Origin: MED-G105 sp050331095
GTDB lineage: Bacteria > Pseudomonadota > Alphaproteobacteria > Caulobacterales > Parvularculaceae
DNA: 64,000 nucleotides
Direction: 5' to 3'
NCBI GenBank assembly: GCA_050331095.1
Contig: JBHJHE010000012.1
Span: forward strand, 170,421 to 234,420
Below the pieces are notes generated by a model, which saw nothing but the letters and a program-made list of their open reading frames with translations, made no database searches and was not told the DNA's origin. Shown here one piece after another: positions 54,636 through 63,055 of this stretch. The translations under genes and the position numbers were made by a program. Each line of letters opens with the position of its first letter. Within the stretch, counting starts at the first letter, position 1.

Positions 54636-55481
54636 ATGGCGCATCGACACGTCGCGACGACGCAGCTAGCGTCCGAGCGCGCCAATCGGGGAACCTCGAA
54701 CCTGACCATCGCCGGCATTCCCCCTGACGTCCTCGCCGTCACCTGGGCCCAACTGACGCTTATCATCGGGGCGCGCTATTTCGTCGTCGCCGGCGTGTTT
54801 TATGCGCTCTTGTGGCTGCGCCCCGAGGCCAAGGTGGGCGCGACGCGGCTCGCCGAGCGGCGGCCGACCCGCGCGAGCGTTTTTTATGAGATACGCGCCT
54901 CCCTCGCCGCGTCGACGATCTACGCCCTTCCGGGCGCGATCGTCCTGGAGGCCTGGAAGCGCGGCGGGACGGCGATCTACGACACGATCAGCGGCCCGCT
55001 CGACGTTCTCTACATGCCCATGAGCCTGTTGCTCTATCTCGCGGCCCACGACGCTTACTTCTACTGGACGCACCGGCTGATGCACACGCCGGCCCTCTTC
55101 CGCGCGACGCACCTCACTCACCACCGCACGCGCCAGCCGCCGCCCTGGGCCGCCTTCTGTTTCCACCCGTGGGAGGCAGCGATCTCCGCCTGGCTGTTGC
55201 CGGCGATGGCGGTCGTCGTGCCGATCCACGTCTATACGGTGGCGGCGCTGCTCGTCGTCATGACCTATTGCGGCGTCGCCAACCACGCCGGCTGGGAGGT
55301 GTTGCCGCGGCGATTCCTGAGAACCGGCCTCGGCCGCCAGCTCATCACCGCAAGCCACCACAACGTTCACCACACGAACTATAGCGCGAATTTCGGGCTT
55401 TACTTTCGCTTCTGGGACCGCCTGTGCGGCACGGACCGGGGCATCGCAGCGCCTGCGCGCGGCGGTGGAAAATATTCGTAA
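54636..55481 (+). CDS. Fatty acid hydroxylase / sterol desaturase superfamily membrane protein
   Basis: 281 residues with about five membrane segments and the di-iron histidine clusters of the superfamily: HDAYFYWTHRLMH, HLTHH, NHAGWE and HHNVHH. It acts in the inner membrane on a lipid. Carotenoid hydroxylation is suggested only by its position facing crtI-crtB; fatty acid or sterol-like lipid oxidation is equally possible. ATG at 54636 has no good ribosome site, so the N-terminus is uncertain. Confidence 0.85.
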   Translation: MAHRHVATTQLASERANRGTSNLTIAGIPPDVLAVTWAQLTLIIGARYFVVAGVFYALLWLRPEAKVGATRLAERRPTRASVFYEIRASLAASTIYALPGAIVLEAWKRGGTAIYDTISGPLDVLYMPMSLLLYLAAHDAYFYWTHRLMHTPALFRATHLTHHRTRQPPPWAAFCFHPWEAAISAWLLPAMAVVVPIHVYTVAALLVVMTYCGVANHAGWEVLPRRFLRTGLGRQLITASHHNVHHTNYSANFGLYFRFWDRLCGTDRGIAAPARGGGKYS

Positions 55482-55611
55482 AAAACTTTTTTGATCGGGT
55501 TGTCATCACGCGCTATCCGCGTGTAGTTTCACGATTACGTACTGTTACGCGTAAGTAATCAAATATAAATTCGGCTTGGGGGCCGTGACTTGATGTAGTC
55601 ACGGGACGGGG
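55482..55611 (+). promoter_or_regulatory. Inverted-repeat-rich promoter and leader of the envelope pair
   Basis: An AT-rich 130-base leader. TTGTCA (55500-55505) and TAGTTT (55524-55529) are a possible sigma-70-like pair with 18-base spacing. Between them lies CACGCG-CTATC-CGCGTG (55507-55523). Downstream are the palindrome TTACGCGTAA (55545-55554) and the perfect 8-bp stem CCGTGACT-TGATGT-AGTCACGG (55583-55604), ending eight bases before the ATG and beside the G-rich ribosome site. This suggests both transcriptional and translational control. Confidence 0.55.
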
Positions 55612-56823
55612 ATGTTTGACCGAAAAAACCGCGGCGACCGCCGCGCCAGCCTCGATGGCGGCGCGCACCACGAAACCCATGTAACCGTCAGCGGCGATCG
55701 ATCAGGCGACGATTGCAACTCGGACGATGATTGCCGTCCGTACCGCTGCAGGGCGGCGTGCGCGGAGCGCCATTGGAGCGCGCGCGTCGTCGTTATCGTC
55801 TTAAAAATCATTCTGGCGCTGATCATCGTCGTATGCGGCGCTTACCTCGGCGCGCGGCTCTACGCGATGACCTGCGAGGAAGCTTACGAGCGGGGCGTTA
55901 GGGACGGCAAAAGGATGGCGCGCGAAGGTCCACCGCATCAAACGGACGAAATCGCCGAGGGCGGGCCTTGCCGACGTTGGTCCGAAGGCGTTTGCGAGGA
56001 GGCGGAGGACGTTCGCCAGTCCATGCGAGCCGCCCGCTACTACCTCCATCTCGGCGACGCGGAAAGCGCGCTCGAGCGCTGGTCCCGCTCGCGCAGGCAC
56101 TATCGCCGGGCCATCGAAATCGGCAGCCCGACGGGCTCCCAGGCCTCGATCTACGCCGCTAAGCGGATCCAGTTTCAAAGCATGACGTGCAACTACGATC
56201 AGACGAGCCTCGCGCGCATCTCGCGGGACTATGAGAAGAATTCTCTCGGCGCACTGATTAAAATGAAGCAAAAACAGCAGGCCTTGCGCGCTCTCGGCTA
56301 CTACAATGGCGAGGTGGACAACCAGCACAGCGCGGCGACGCGGGCGGGCGTACGCAGCTTCCAGGCCGACCTGTGGTTCGACCAGACCGGCGTTCTGACA
56401 GCGGAGCAAACCGTGCTTCTCATCTGCGGCGGCGCCCAGATCGCCAAGGACGTCGGCTCCCAGAACATGCTCGGCATTATGAACGCCACCGGCCTCGGCG
56501 TGCGCCAAAACACCGACTTCGCCCTCAACTGGCTCGAAATCGCCTCCCAGCGCGGCGACGCGGACGCCTCCTGGAATCTCGCCATGATGTACGGCACTCG
56601 GACGGTTCTCTCCAGCGTCCTCATTTGCGACGCCGTGCAGAACGAAGAGCGCGCCGACAGCTATCTCGACGAGGCGGTGACGGGCGGACACCCGGCGGCG
56701 AAGGTCGCCAAGAGCAAGTTTCCGCGTGACGACGCCGCGACGCGGTGGCGAAAACTGCGGGGCGACCTCAACGCGCCGGAGGCGGTTGAGCGCGTCGGCC
56801 GCGGCTGCAATCCGAACAACTAG
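55612..56823 (+). CDS. Membrane-anchored peptidoglycan-binding / Sel1-repeat protein
   Basis: 403 residues. A Cys- and Asp-rich cytoplasmic N-terminus (residues 1-57, DDCNSDDDCRPYRCRAAC) precedes one membrane helix (about 58-81). The rest is extracytoplasmic: a helical region, a peptidoglycan-binding-like segment (QKQQALRALGYYNGEVDNQ to TAEQTVLLI, about 218-280), and one or two Sel1-like repeats (NMLGIMNATGLGVRQNTDFA, ASQRGDADASWNLAMMYG). It probably links the inner membrane to the cell wall and binds a partner. The partner is likely the lipoprotein encoded 65 bases downstream. Confidence 0.78.
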   Translation: MFDRKNRGDRRASLDGGAHHETHVTVSGDRSGDDCNSDDDCRPYRCRAACAERHWSARVVVIVLKIILALIIVVCGAYLGARLYAMTCEEAYERGVRDGKRMAREGPPHQTDEIAEGGPCRRWSEGVCEEAEDVRQSMRAARYYLHLGDAESALERWSRSRRHYRRAIEIGSPTGSQASIYAAKRIQFQSMTCNYDQTSLARISRDYEKNSLGALIKMKQKQQALRALGYYNGEVDNQHSAATRAGVRSFQADLWFDQTGVLTAEQTVLLICGGAQIAKDVGSQNMLGIMNATGLGVRQNTDFALNWLEIASQRGDADASWNLAMMYGTRTVLSSVLICDAVQNEERADSYLDEAVTGGHPAAKVAKSKFPRDDAATRWRKLRGDLNAPEAVERVGRGCNPNN

Positions 56824-56888
56824 GGCCGTCAACCGTCCAGCCGCGAAAAACACTGCACACGGATAGAAAGAACCAACGGGGGAAGATC

Positions 56889-57536
56889 ATGAGAAAATCG
56901 ACGATCGGTAGCGTCGCTGCGGCCATCTGCGCGCTCGTTCTCGCGTCCTGCGTCTCGACGAGCAATAAGTCGGCGTACACGGAACCGACCGCGATCTGCG
57001 ATATCGCCGGGCTGGAATCGAAGGTCGACTCGTTCCGCGATCAGTCACGATCGATCCGCGGCGCCTTGGCGGTCGGCACGCCCCACGGCGGCGGGGCGAT
57101 CGGCGCGGGACGCGCCATCGTCGACGTCGACCGCCAGTACAGCGTCAACAATCAGCTCAACAACTTCGACGCCGAAGTCGAAGGGCAGTTCCGAACCGTG
57201 ACTTCGGCGTGCAAGGCGCATGCGAAATGCATGGAGAAAAATCGGTACAATGAGCGGCGTTGCGGCATGTCGTTCGCCCGTTGGACGGAAGCGGAAGACG
57301 AATTCGCGAGCCTCGCCGCCGAGCTGCGTCGGATTGACGTGGAAATCACGCGCATCACGGTCGGCGCCGCGGCGTCGAACAGTACGACGGTCGTGGTTAA
57401 CGCCAACGCGACGGCCAAATGCGAAAGCGGATGTTGCGACGACCATTGCCCGGAGCCGACGCATCCCGAGCCCGAGGGCCCGTGCTGCGACGCCGTCAAC
57501 GGCATCTTCACCGACTGCTGCGTCGCGAACGACTAA
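56889..57536 (+). CDS. Cysteine-rich lipoprotein of unknown function
   Basis: 215 residues, not recognised. Lipobox LASC puts the lipidated Cys at 21. The mature part is helical (about 45-165, with CKAHAKCMEKNRYNERRC), followed by a Ser/Thr/Asn stretch and a Cys-rich tail (CESGCCDDHC, PCCDAVNG, DCCVAND) with nine Cys in about 40 residues. Such a tail could bind metal or form several disulfides. GGGGAAG precedes the ATG. It follows the peptidoglycan-binding protein in the same orientation. Confidence 0.78.
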   Translation: MRKSTIGSVAAAICALVLASCVSTSNKSAYTEPTAICDIAGLESKVDSFRDQSRSIRGALAVGTPHGGGAIGAGRAIVDVDRQYSVNNQLNNFDAEVEGQFRTVTSACKAHAKCMEKNRYNERRCGMSFARWTEAEDEFASLAAELRRIDVEITRITVGAAASNSTTVVVNANATAKCESGCCDDHCPEPTHPEPEGPCCDAVNGIFTDCCVAND

Positions 57537-57647
57537 ACCGCGAAACCTCGCCGGATCGATAGGGCCGACACGCGGACCGTCGGCGACGGCGGTCGGATTG
57601 ATCGCGCACGGCGCGGCCGGCTATCCTGCTCGGAAAAAGGAGCGTGG

Positions 57648-59582
57648 ATGACCGACCGCATCAAGCCGCCCGCCGCGTTCGCCCAGGCCGCGCGCGTCGA
57701 CGCCGAACGCTACGCGCGCGACTACGCCCGCTCGGTGGACGACCCGGACGGCTACTGGGCGGAGGTCGCAGGGCGCCTCCACTGGGCGCGGCCCTTCACG
57801 ACCGTGAAGGACGTCTCTTTCCGCAAGGAGGACTTCCGCATCCGATGGTTCGACGGCGGGGCGCTCAACGCCTGCGTCAACTGCGTCGACCGGCATCTGG
57901 AGACGCGCGGCGACAAGGTCGCGATCCTGTGGGAGGGCGACGACCCCGCCGACACCAAAGCCATCACGTACAAGGAGCTTCACGCCGAAGTCTCGCTGAT
58001 GGCGAACTTCCTGAAGGCGCGCCATGTGAGCAAGGGCGACCGGGTCGCGATCTACATGCCCATGATCCCGGAAGCGGCCTACGCCATGCTCGCCTGCGCG
58101 CGCATCGGCGCGATCCACTCCGTTGTTTTCGGCGGCTTCTCGCCCGACGCCCTCGCGAGCCGGATTGACGACAGCGGGGCCGTGGCGGTGATCACCGCCG
58201 ACGAGGGCATGCGCGGCGGCAAGAAGATCCCGCTCAAAGCCAATGTGGACGCCGCGCTTGAAAAGGCGAGCGGCGTGCGCGCCGTGCTCGTCGTCAGGCG
58301 GACCGGCGGCGACGTCGCCTGGACCGAGGGGCGCGACATCTGGTGGCACGACGCGCGCGAGGACGTCTCGCCCGACTGCCCGCCGGAGATCATGGAGGCG
58401 GAGGACCCGCTATTCATTCTTTATACGTCGGGGTCGACCGGCAAGCCGAAGGGCGTCCTCCACACGACCGGCGGCTATCTCGTCTACGCCGCCCACACCC
58501 ACGAGGCCGTGTTCGCCGGGCGCGAGGACGACGTCTATTGGTGCACGGCGGACGTCGGCTGGATCACGGGCCACAGCTACATCGTCTACGGACCGCTGGC
58601 GAACGGCGCGACGACGCTGATGTTCGAGGGCGTGCCCACCTATCCGGACGCGTCGCGGTTCTGGCGCGTGTGCGAGAAGCACAAAGTCAATACGTTCTAC
58701 ACGGCGCCGACGGCGATCCGCGCCCTGATGCGCGAGGGCGACGCGCCGGTGAAGGCGGCGGACCTTTCGAGCCTGCGCCTCCTCGGCACCGTTGGCGAGC
58801 CGATCAATCCGGAAGCCTGGCTTTGGTACTGGCGGACGGTGGGCGGCGAGCGCTGCCCCGTCGTCGACACCTATTGGCAGACCGAGACCGGCGGGGTCCT
58901 GATCTCGCCGCTGCCCGGCGCGACCGACCTGGCGCCCGGCTCGGCGACGAAGCCGCTCTTCGGCGTCCAACCGGCGCTCGTCGACGCCGAGGGCCGGTTA
59001 CTCGAAGGCGCCGTCGACGGCAATCTCGTGATGAAGGATTCCTGGCCCGGACAGATGCGCACCGTCTTCGGCGATCCGCAGCGGTTCTTCGACACCTATT
59101 TCTCTACCTATCCGGGCTATTACTTCACCGGCGACGGCGCGCGGCGCGACGCCGACGGGAACTACTGGATCACCGGCCGCGTCGACGACGTCCTCAACGT
59201 TTCGGGACACCGTCTCGGCACGGCGGAGATTGAGAGCGCCCTCGTCGCCCACCCTTGCGTCGCGGAGGCGGCCGTCGTCGGCTATCCCCACGATGTCAAG
59301 GGCCAGGGCGTCTACGCCTATGTCATCCTGATGCAGAACGCCGAGGTTGGCGATAGTCTTGAGGCGGAGTTGACCGACTGGGTGCGCAAGGAGATCGGAC
59401 CGATCGCCAAGCCCGACATCATCCACCTCGCCCCCGGCCTGCCGAAAACGCGCTCCGGCAAGATCATGCGCCGCATCCTGAGGAAAATCGCCGAAAACGA
59501 CGTCGCCGCCCTTGGCGACACCTCGACCCTCGCCGAACCCGCCGTGGTCGACGCGTTGATTTCAGGGCGAAAATCCGGCTGA
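57648..59582 (+). CDS. acs: Acetyl-CoA synthetase
   Basis: AMP-forming acetate activation, feeding acetate into the TCA cycle. The 644-residue product has the P-loop-like YTSGSTGKPKGVLH, DTYWQTETGG, YFTGDGARRDADG, the hinge ITGRVDDVLNVSGHRL and the acetylatable Lys in TRSGKIMRRIL. The length and the Trp in YWQTE fit acetate rather than longer acids. AAAAGGAG precedes the ATG. Propionate use is possible given the prp genes. Confidence 0.97.
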   Translation: MTDRIKPPAAFAQAARVDAERYARDYARSVDDPDGYWAEVAGRLHWARPFTTVKDVSFRKEDFRIRWFDGGALNACVNCVDRHLETRGDKVAILWEGDDPADTKAITYKELHAEVSLMANFLKARHVSKGDRVAIYMPMIPEAAYAMLACARIGAIHSVVFGGFSPDALASRIDDSGAVAVITADEGMRGGKKIPLKANVDAALEKASGVRAVLVVRRTGGDVAWTEGRDIWWHDAREDVSPDCPPEIMEAEDPLFILYTSGSTGKPKGVLHTTGGYLVYAAHTHEAVFAGREDDVYWCTADVGWITGHSYIVYGPLANGATTLMFEGVPTYPDASRFWRVCEKHKVNTFYTAPTAIRALMREGDAPVKAADLSSLRLLGTVGEPINPEAWLWYWRTVGGERCPVVDTYWQTETGGVLISPLPGATDLAPGSATKPLFGVQPALVDAEGRLLEGAVDGNLVMKDSWPGQMRTVFGDPQRFFDTYFSTYPGYYFTGDGARRDADGNYWITGRVDDVLNVSGHRLGTAEIESALVAHPCVAEAAVVGYPHDVKGQGVYAYVILMQNAEVGDSLEAELTDWVRKEIGPIAKPDIIHLAPGLPKTRSGKIMRRILRKIAENDVAALGDTSTLAEPAVVDALISGRKSG

Positions 59583-59653
59583 CGGCCTGCGGACGCGCTT
59601 GACTTCCCGCGCGCGGAGTGAGAACGCGTCTCAAAATCACACCCCGGATCGCT

Positions 59654-60208
59654 ATGACTCAGCCAAACCTGCGAAGGCTTCTCGTCCTCGCGCACCTCTA
59701 TCTCGCAGCGCTCGTCGCGCCAGCGTTCCTCCTCGTCGGCGTCACCGGCGGGCTCTACGTTGCGGGCGTCAAGGGCGACGTCTCGTCGACGCCGCTCTCG
59801 CTGTCGCCGTCCGCGGCGCTCGACCTCGAAAGCCCAACGCTTGCGGACGACGTGCGCGCGCTCCTAAAGGCGGAGGGCGTCGACGTCGACGTCGATTACG
59901 TGCGCACGCGCGGCGAGACCGCCTACACGCGGCCGACGTCGAAGCCCCACGTGAAGTTCGACGTCGGCGAAGACGGCCTGTCAGCGACGCTGAACAAGCC
60001 GGACCTCGCCTACGCCATGATGGAATTGCACAAGGGCCACGGCCCCGTCGCGTTCCGGACTTATCAGATCGCGGTCGGAACGGCGCTGACCTTCGTCGTC
60101 ATCGGCGGCATCGCCGTCGGGTTCCTGGCGCCAGCCTTCCGCCGTCAGACGATCGTCGCGTCAGGCGTCGGCCTCGCCGCGTTCGCGCTCCTCGCGTTCA
60201 TCCTCTGA
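59654..60208 (+). CDS. PepSY-associated two-helix membrane protein
   Basis: 184 residues. Two membrane helices (about 10-35 and 140-182, the latter as a hairpin) flank a periplasmic domain resembling PepSY-associated membrane proteins. LLVLAHLYLAALVAPAFLLVG matches the first helix of that family, and MMELHKGHGPVAFRTYQ the juxtamembrane segment. It may take part in iron or redox handling. The start is uncertain: ATG 59654 or GTG 59618. Confidence 0.78.
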   Translation: MTQPNLRRLLVLAHLYLAALVAPAFLLVGVTGGLYVAGVKGDVSSTPLSLSPSAALDLESPTLADDVRALLKAEGVDVDVDYVRTRGETAYTRPTSKPHVKFDVGEDGLSATLNKPDLAYAMMELHKGHGPVAFRTYQIAVGTALTFVVIGGIAVGFLAPAFRRQTIVASGVGLAAFALLAFIL

Positions 60209-60264
60209 CGGCGATCGCGAGGCCGGGGAAGCGCCGCCTTTCGAAACGCACACGGACAAACCTT

Positions 60265-60285
60265 CGGCTACGGCCCCGGTAGCCG
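60265..60285. terminator. 7-bp hairpin between convergent genes
   Basis: CGGCTAC and GTAGCCG around a seven-base loop, between the convergent membrane protein gene and gmk. A bidirectional terminator is plausible; no U-tract. Confidence 0.4.
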
Positions 60286-60359
60286 TCGGCGAGGCCGAGG
60301 CGCGCTTTCGCCGGGGGCGCCGGCCGTCTCAGCGCGCATCGTCAGCATGACGGCGGCGC

Positions 60360-61004
60360 TCAAGGCGCGCGGGTCATGTCTTTGACGAGCTGGGCGAGGC
60401 CGATTTGACGGCGGCGCTTCAGGCGCTCGGCGAGGAGGATCGAGCGCAGCAACCGCTCCGACTGGTCCAGGTCGAAATTGACGACGACATAGTCGTACTC
60501 CGCCCAGTGGGACATCTCAGCGTCGGCCTTCGCCATCCGGCCGAGGACGACCTCCTCGGGGTCCTGATTGCGCGCGCGCAGGCGCCGTTCGAGTTCGCCG
60601 CGCGACGGCGGCAGTATGAACGCCTTGACGACGTCGTCGCCGGCGACGTCGTCAAGCTGCTGCGCGCCCTGCCAGTCAATGTCGAAAAGAACGTCGCAGC
60701 CGCGCGAGAGGGCCGCCTCGACGGGCTCGCGCGGCGTGCCGTAGAAATTGTCGAAGACCTTCGCCCATTCAAGGAATTCGCCGGCGTCACGCATGCGGAA
60801 GAATTCGTCCTGGGAGACGAAGTAGTAGTCTTCGCCCTCGACCTCGCTCGGACGCCTGGCGCGCGTCGTCGCCGAGACGGAGAGCACGAGCTCCTTGTCG
60901 GCCTGCAGAAGCCGGTCCGCGAGCGTCGTTTTTCCGGCGCCGGACGGGCTCGACAGGATGAACCTCAGGCCGCGACGGGCCAGCTTTAAGTCGCCGCCGA
61001 TCAT
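60360..61004 (-). CDS. gmk: Guanylate kinase
   Basis: Phosphorylates GMP to GDP. The 214-residue product has the P-loop SSPSGAGKTT, the GMP-binding segment TTRARRPSEVEGEDYYFV, and VLFDIDWQGAQQL. ATG at 61004 directly follows the yicC stop; a TTG at 61013 overlaps it. The order fabF-mltG-yicC-gmk is standard in Alphaproteobacteria. Confidence 0.96.
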   Translation of the reverse strand: MIGGDLKLARRGLRFILSSPSGAGKTTLADRLLQADKELVLSVSATTRARRPSEVEGEDYYFVSQDEFFRMRDAGEFLEWAKVFDNFYGTPREPVEAALSRGCDVLFDIDWQGAQQLDDVAGDDVVKAFILPPSRGELERRLRARNQDPEEVVLGRMAKADAEMSHWAEYDYVVVNFDLDQSERLLRSILLAERLKRRRQIGLAQLVKDMTRAP

Positions 61005-61005
61005 G

Positions 61006-61917
61006 TCACTCAATGTTTTGGGCCTGTTCGCGCACCCGGTCGACCGCCGTCTTCAGGTCCAGGCCGACGCGTTTGAGCGTGAGGTTCGCCGCTTTGGCGC
61101 ACAAGGTATTCGCCTCGCGGTTCAACTCCTGGGTCAGGAAGTCGAGACGCCGGCCCACCGCGCCGCCAGCGGCGAGGAGTTCGCGGCCGGCCGCGAGATG
61201 GGCGTCGAGACGGTCGAGCTCCTCGCGCACGTCAGCCTTGACGGCGATGGCGGCCGCTTCTTGCTCGAGGCGGTCGTCATCGACTTTGGCCTCGCCGGCG
61301 AGCAAGGCCGTGAGCTGGCCGCGCAGGCGGTCGAGAATCGCCTCGGGCGCGGCGGCCGCATCCGCGCGGGCGGCGTCCGCGAGCCGGGCGAGTTCGTCGA
61401 AGGTCGCGTCGACGACCTTGGCGAGGCGGGCGCCCTCCTCCACGCGCGCTGCGGCGAGGTCGTCAAGGGCCCGCTCGAACCCGTCGACGATCGCCGCGTC
61501 AAGGGCGTCGCCCTCCACCCGGTCGAGGCGCGGCGGCGCCGTTTCGATGACGCCTCGCAGGGCGAGAACGCCCTCCGGTCGAGGCTTTTCGCAATCGACT
61601 TCCGCCGCCACCCGCCGCATGGCGTTCAGCGCCGCGGCGAGATTGGCCTCATTGACGACGAAGGCCCCGTCCGCCGTCGGAAGATCGAGCGTCAAGGCGG
61701 CGCTCACCGCTCCGCGCGATAGCCGCGCGCCGGCGCGTTTACGCAGTGTCGGTTCGAGGCCGTCGCGCCCCGTGGGCAGGCGAAACCGAAGTTCGAGCCC
61801 CCGCGCGTTGACGGATTTGATCTCCCAGACCCAACGCGCCTCGCCATGGGCGCCGGCCGCGCGGGCATAGCCCGTCATCGCCGCGACGGGAGACGGGGTC
61901 GGGTTGGAAACGGACAC
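61006..61917 (-). CDS. yicC: YicC family endoribonuclease-like protein
   Basis: A 303-residue YicC/DUF1732 protein: AMTGYARAAG near the N-terminus, EIKSVNARGLELRFRLP, and the C-terminal GRRLDFLTQELNREANTLCAKA. E. coli YicC is reported to cleave RNA; the role here is inferred. GTG at 61917, 12 bases after the mltG stop with GGGA upstream, is preferred; ATG at 61878 would start exactly at MTGYAR. Confidence 0.93.
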   Translation of the reverse strand: MSVSNPTPSPVAAMTGYARAAGAHGEARWVWEIKSVNARGLELRFRLPTGRDGLEPTLRKRAGARLSRGAVSAALTLDLPTADGAFVVNEANLAAALNAMRRVAAEVDCEKPRPEGVLALRGVIETAPPRLDRVEGDALDAAIVDGFERALDDLAAARVEEGARLAKVVDATFDELARLADAARADAAAAPEAILDRLRGQLTALLAGEAKVDDDRLEQEAAAIAVKADVREELDRLDAHLAAGRELLAAGGAVGRRLDFLTQELNREANTLCAKAANLTLKRVGLDLKTAVDRVREQAQNIE

Positions 61918-61928
61918 AGGGGATCCCG

Positions 61929-62999
61929 TCAGCCGTCGTCGTCGGCGCGCGCGGCCTCCCGGCGGGCCCGCGCGATGCCGCGCCATTTGGCGACGTTGCG
62001 GTTGTGCTCGGCGAGGGTCTCGGCGAAGGCGTGGCCGCCCGTGCCGTCCGCGACGAAGAAAACGTCGTCCGTGTCCGCCGGATTGAGGACGGCGCGGATG
62101 GCGTCCTTGCCCGGATTGGCGATCGGCGTCGGCGGCAGGCCGCTGATGAGATACGTGTTGTAGGGCGTCTCGCGTCTTAGCTCGCTCGCGCGCAAACCGC
62201 GGCCGAGGGGCTCGCCCTCGGTCAAGCCGTAAATGATCGTCGGGTCGGATTCGAGCCGCATCCCGCGCCGCAAACGGTTGACGAAGACGGCCGCGATGCG
62301 CGCGCGCTCCGCCGCGACGCCGGTTTCTTTTTCAACGATCGAGGCGAGGATGATCGCCTGCTCGCGGGTCGAGAACGGCAACTCCAGCGCGCGGCCGTCC
62401 CAGACCGAATCGACGAAGGCGTCCTGGGCGTCGACCATATCGGTGATCAGCTGGTCGCGCGTGCGTCCGCGCGTGAAGCCGTACGTCTCGGGCAACAACG
62501 ACCCTTCCGGCGGCGACAGGGTGATGTCGCCGATGAGCACCGGGTCCTCGGCGACGACTTTCAGGATCTGCGCCGTCGTCAGACCTTCCGGGGCCGTCAG
62601 ATAGTGGAGGATGCTCTTGCCCTCGACGAGGAGGTCGACAAGGTCCCAAGTGCTGACGCCGGCTGGGATGCGGTACTCGCCGGCCTTGAGCGCGCCGGAC
62701 GCCTGCTTCACGCGGCTCGCCACGACGAAGAGCTGCGGATGACGCAGGACGCCGGCCTTGGCGAGGCTTTCGGAGATGCCGCGCACCGACGATCCGGGTT
62801 CAAGCAGAACGACGACGTCCTCCGCGTGGGGACCGGGCCGGGTCGCCTCGCGATAGGCGAACGCGCCGCCGAGCCCCAGCGCGACCGTCGCCGCGAAACC
62901 GACGAAGAGCAGGAACGACAGGATAGATTGGATCGCGCCGCCGCGCATGCGCGCAAGGGGAGCCGGTCGTGCCGTCATGTCGTGCCGGTTGCTCCCCAT
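61929..62999 (-). CDS. mltG: Endolytic murein transglycosylase MltG
   Basis: Cuts nascent glycan strands at the inner membrane, setting their length. The 356-residue product has a short cytoplasmic N-terminus, one membrane helix (IQSILSFLLFVGFAATVALGL), and the YceG/MltG domain with catalytic Glu in LASIVEKETG and the conserved YNTYLISGLPPTPIANPG. ATG 62999 is used; ATG 62978 is an alternative. fabF lies upstream. Confidence 0.94.
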   Translation of the reverse strand: MGSNRHDMTARPAPLARMRGGAIQSILSFLLFVGFAATVALGLGGAFAYREATRPGPHAEDVVVLLEPGSSVRGISESLAKAGVLRHPQLFVVASRVKQASGALKAGEYRIPAGVSTWDLVDLLVEGKSILHYLTAPEGLTTAQILKVVAEDPVLIGDITLSPPEGSLLPETYGFTRGRTRDQLITDMVDAQDAFVDSVWDGRALELPFSTREQAIILASIVEKETGVAAERARIAAVFVNRLRRGMRLESDPTIIYGLTEGEPLGRGLRASELRRETPYNTYLISGLPPTPIANPGKDAIRAVLNPADTDDVFFVADGTGGHAFAETLAEHNRNVAKWRGIARARREAARADDDG

Positions 63000-63055
63000 T
63001 CGCCGCGCCCTCGTTTTCGCCCCTGACGCGGAGCGCGCCTGTCTTTTGCGAAAGA

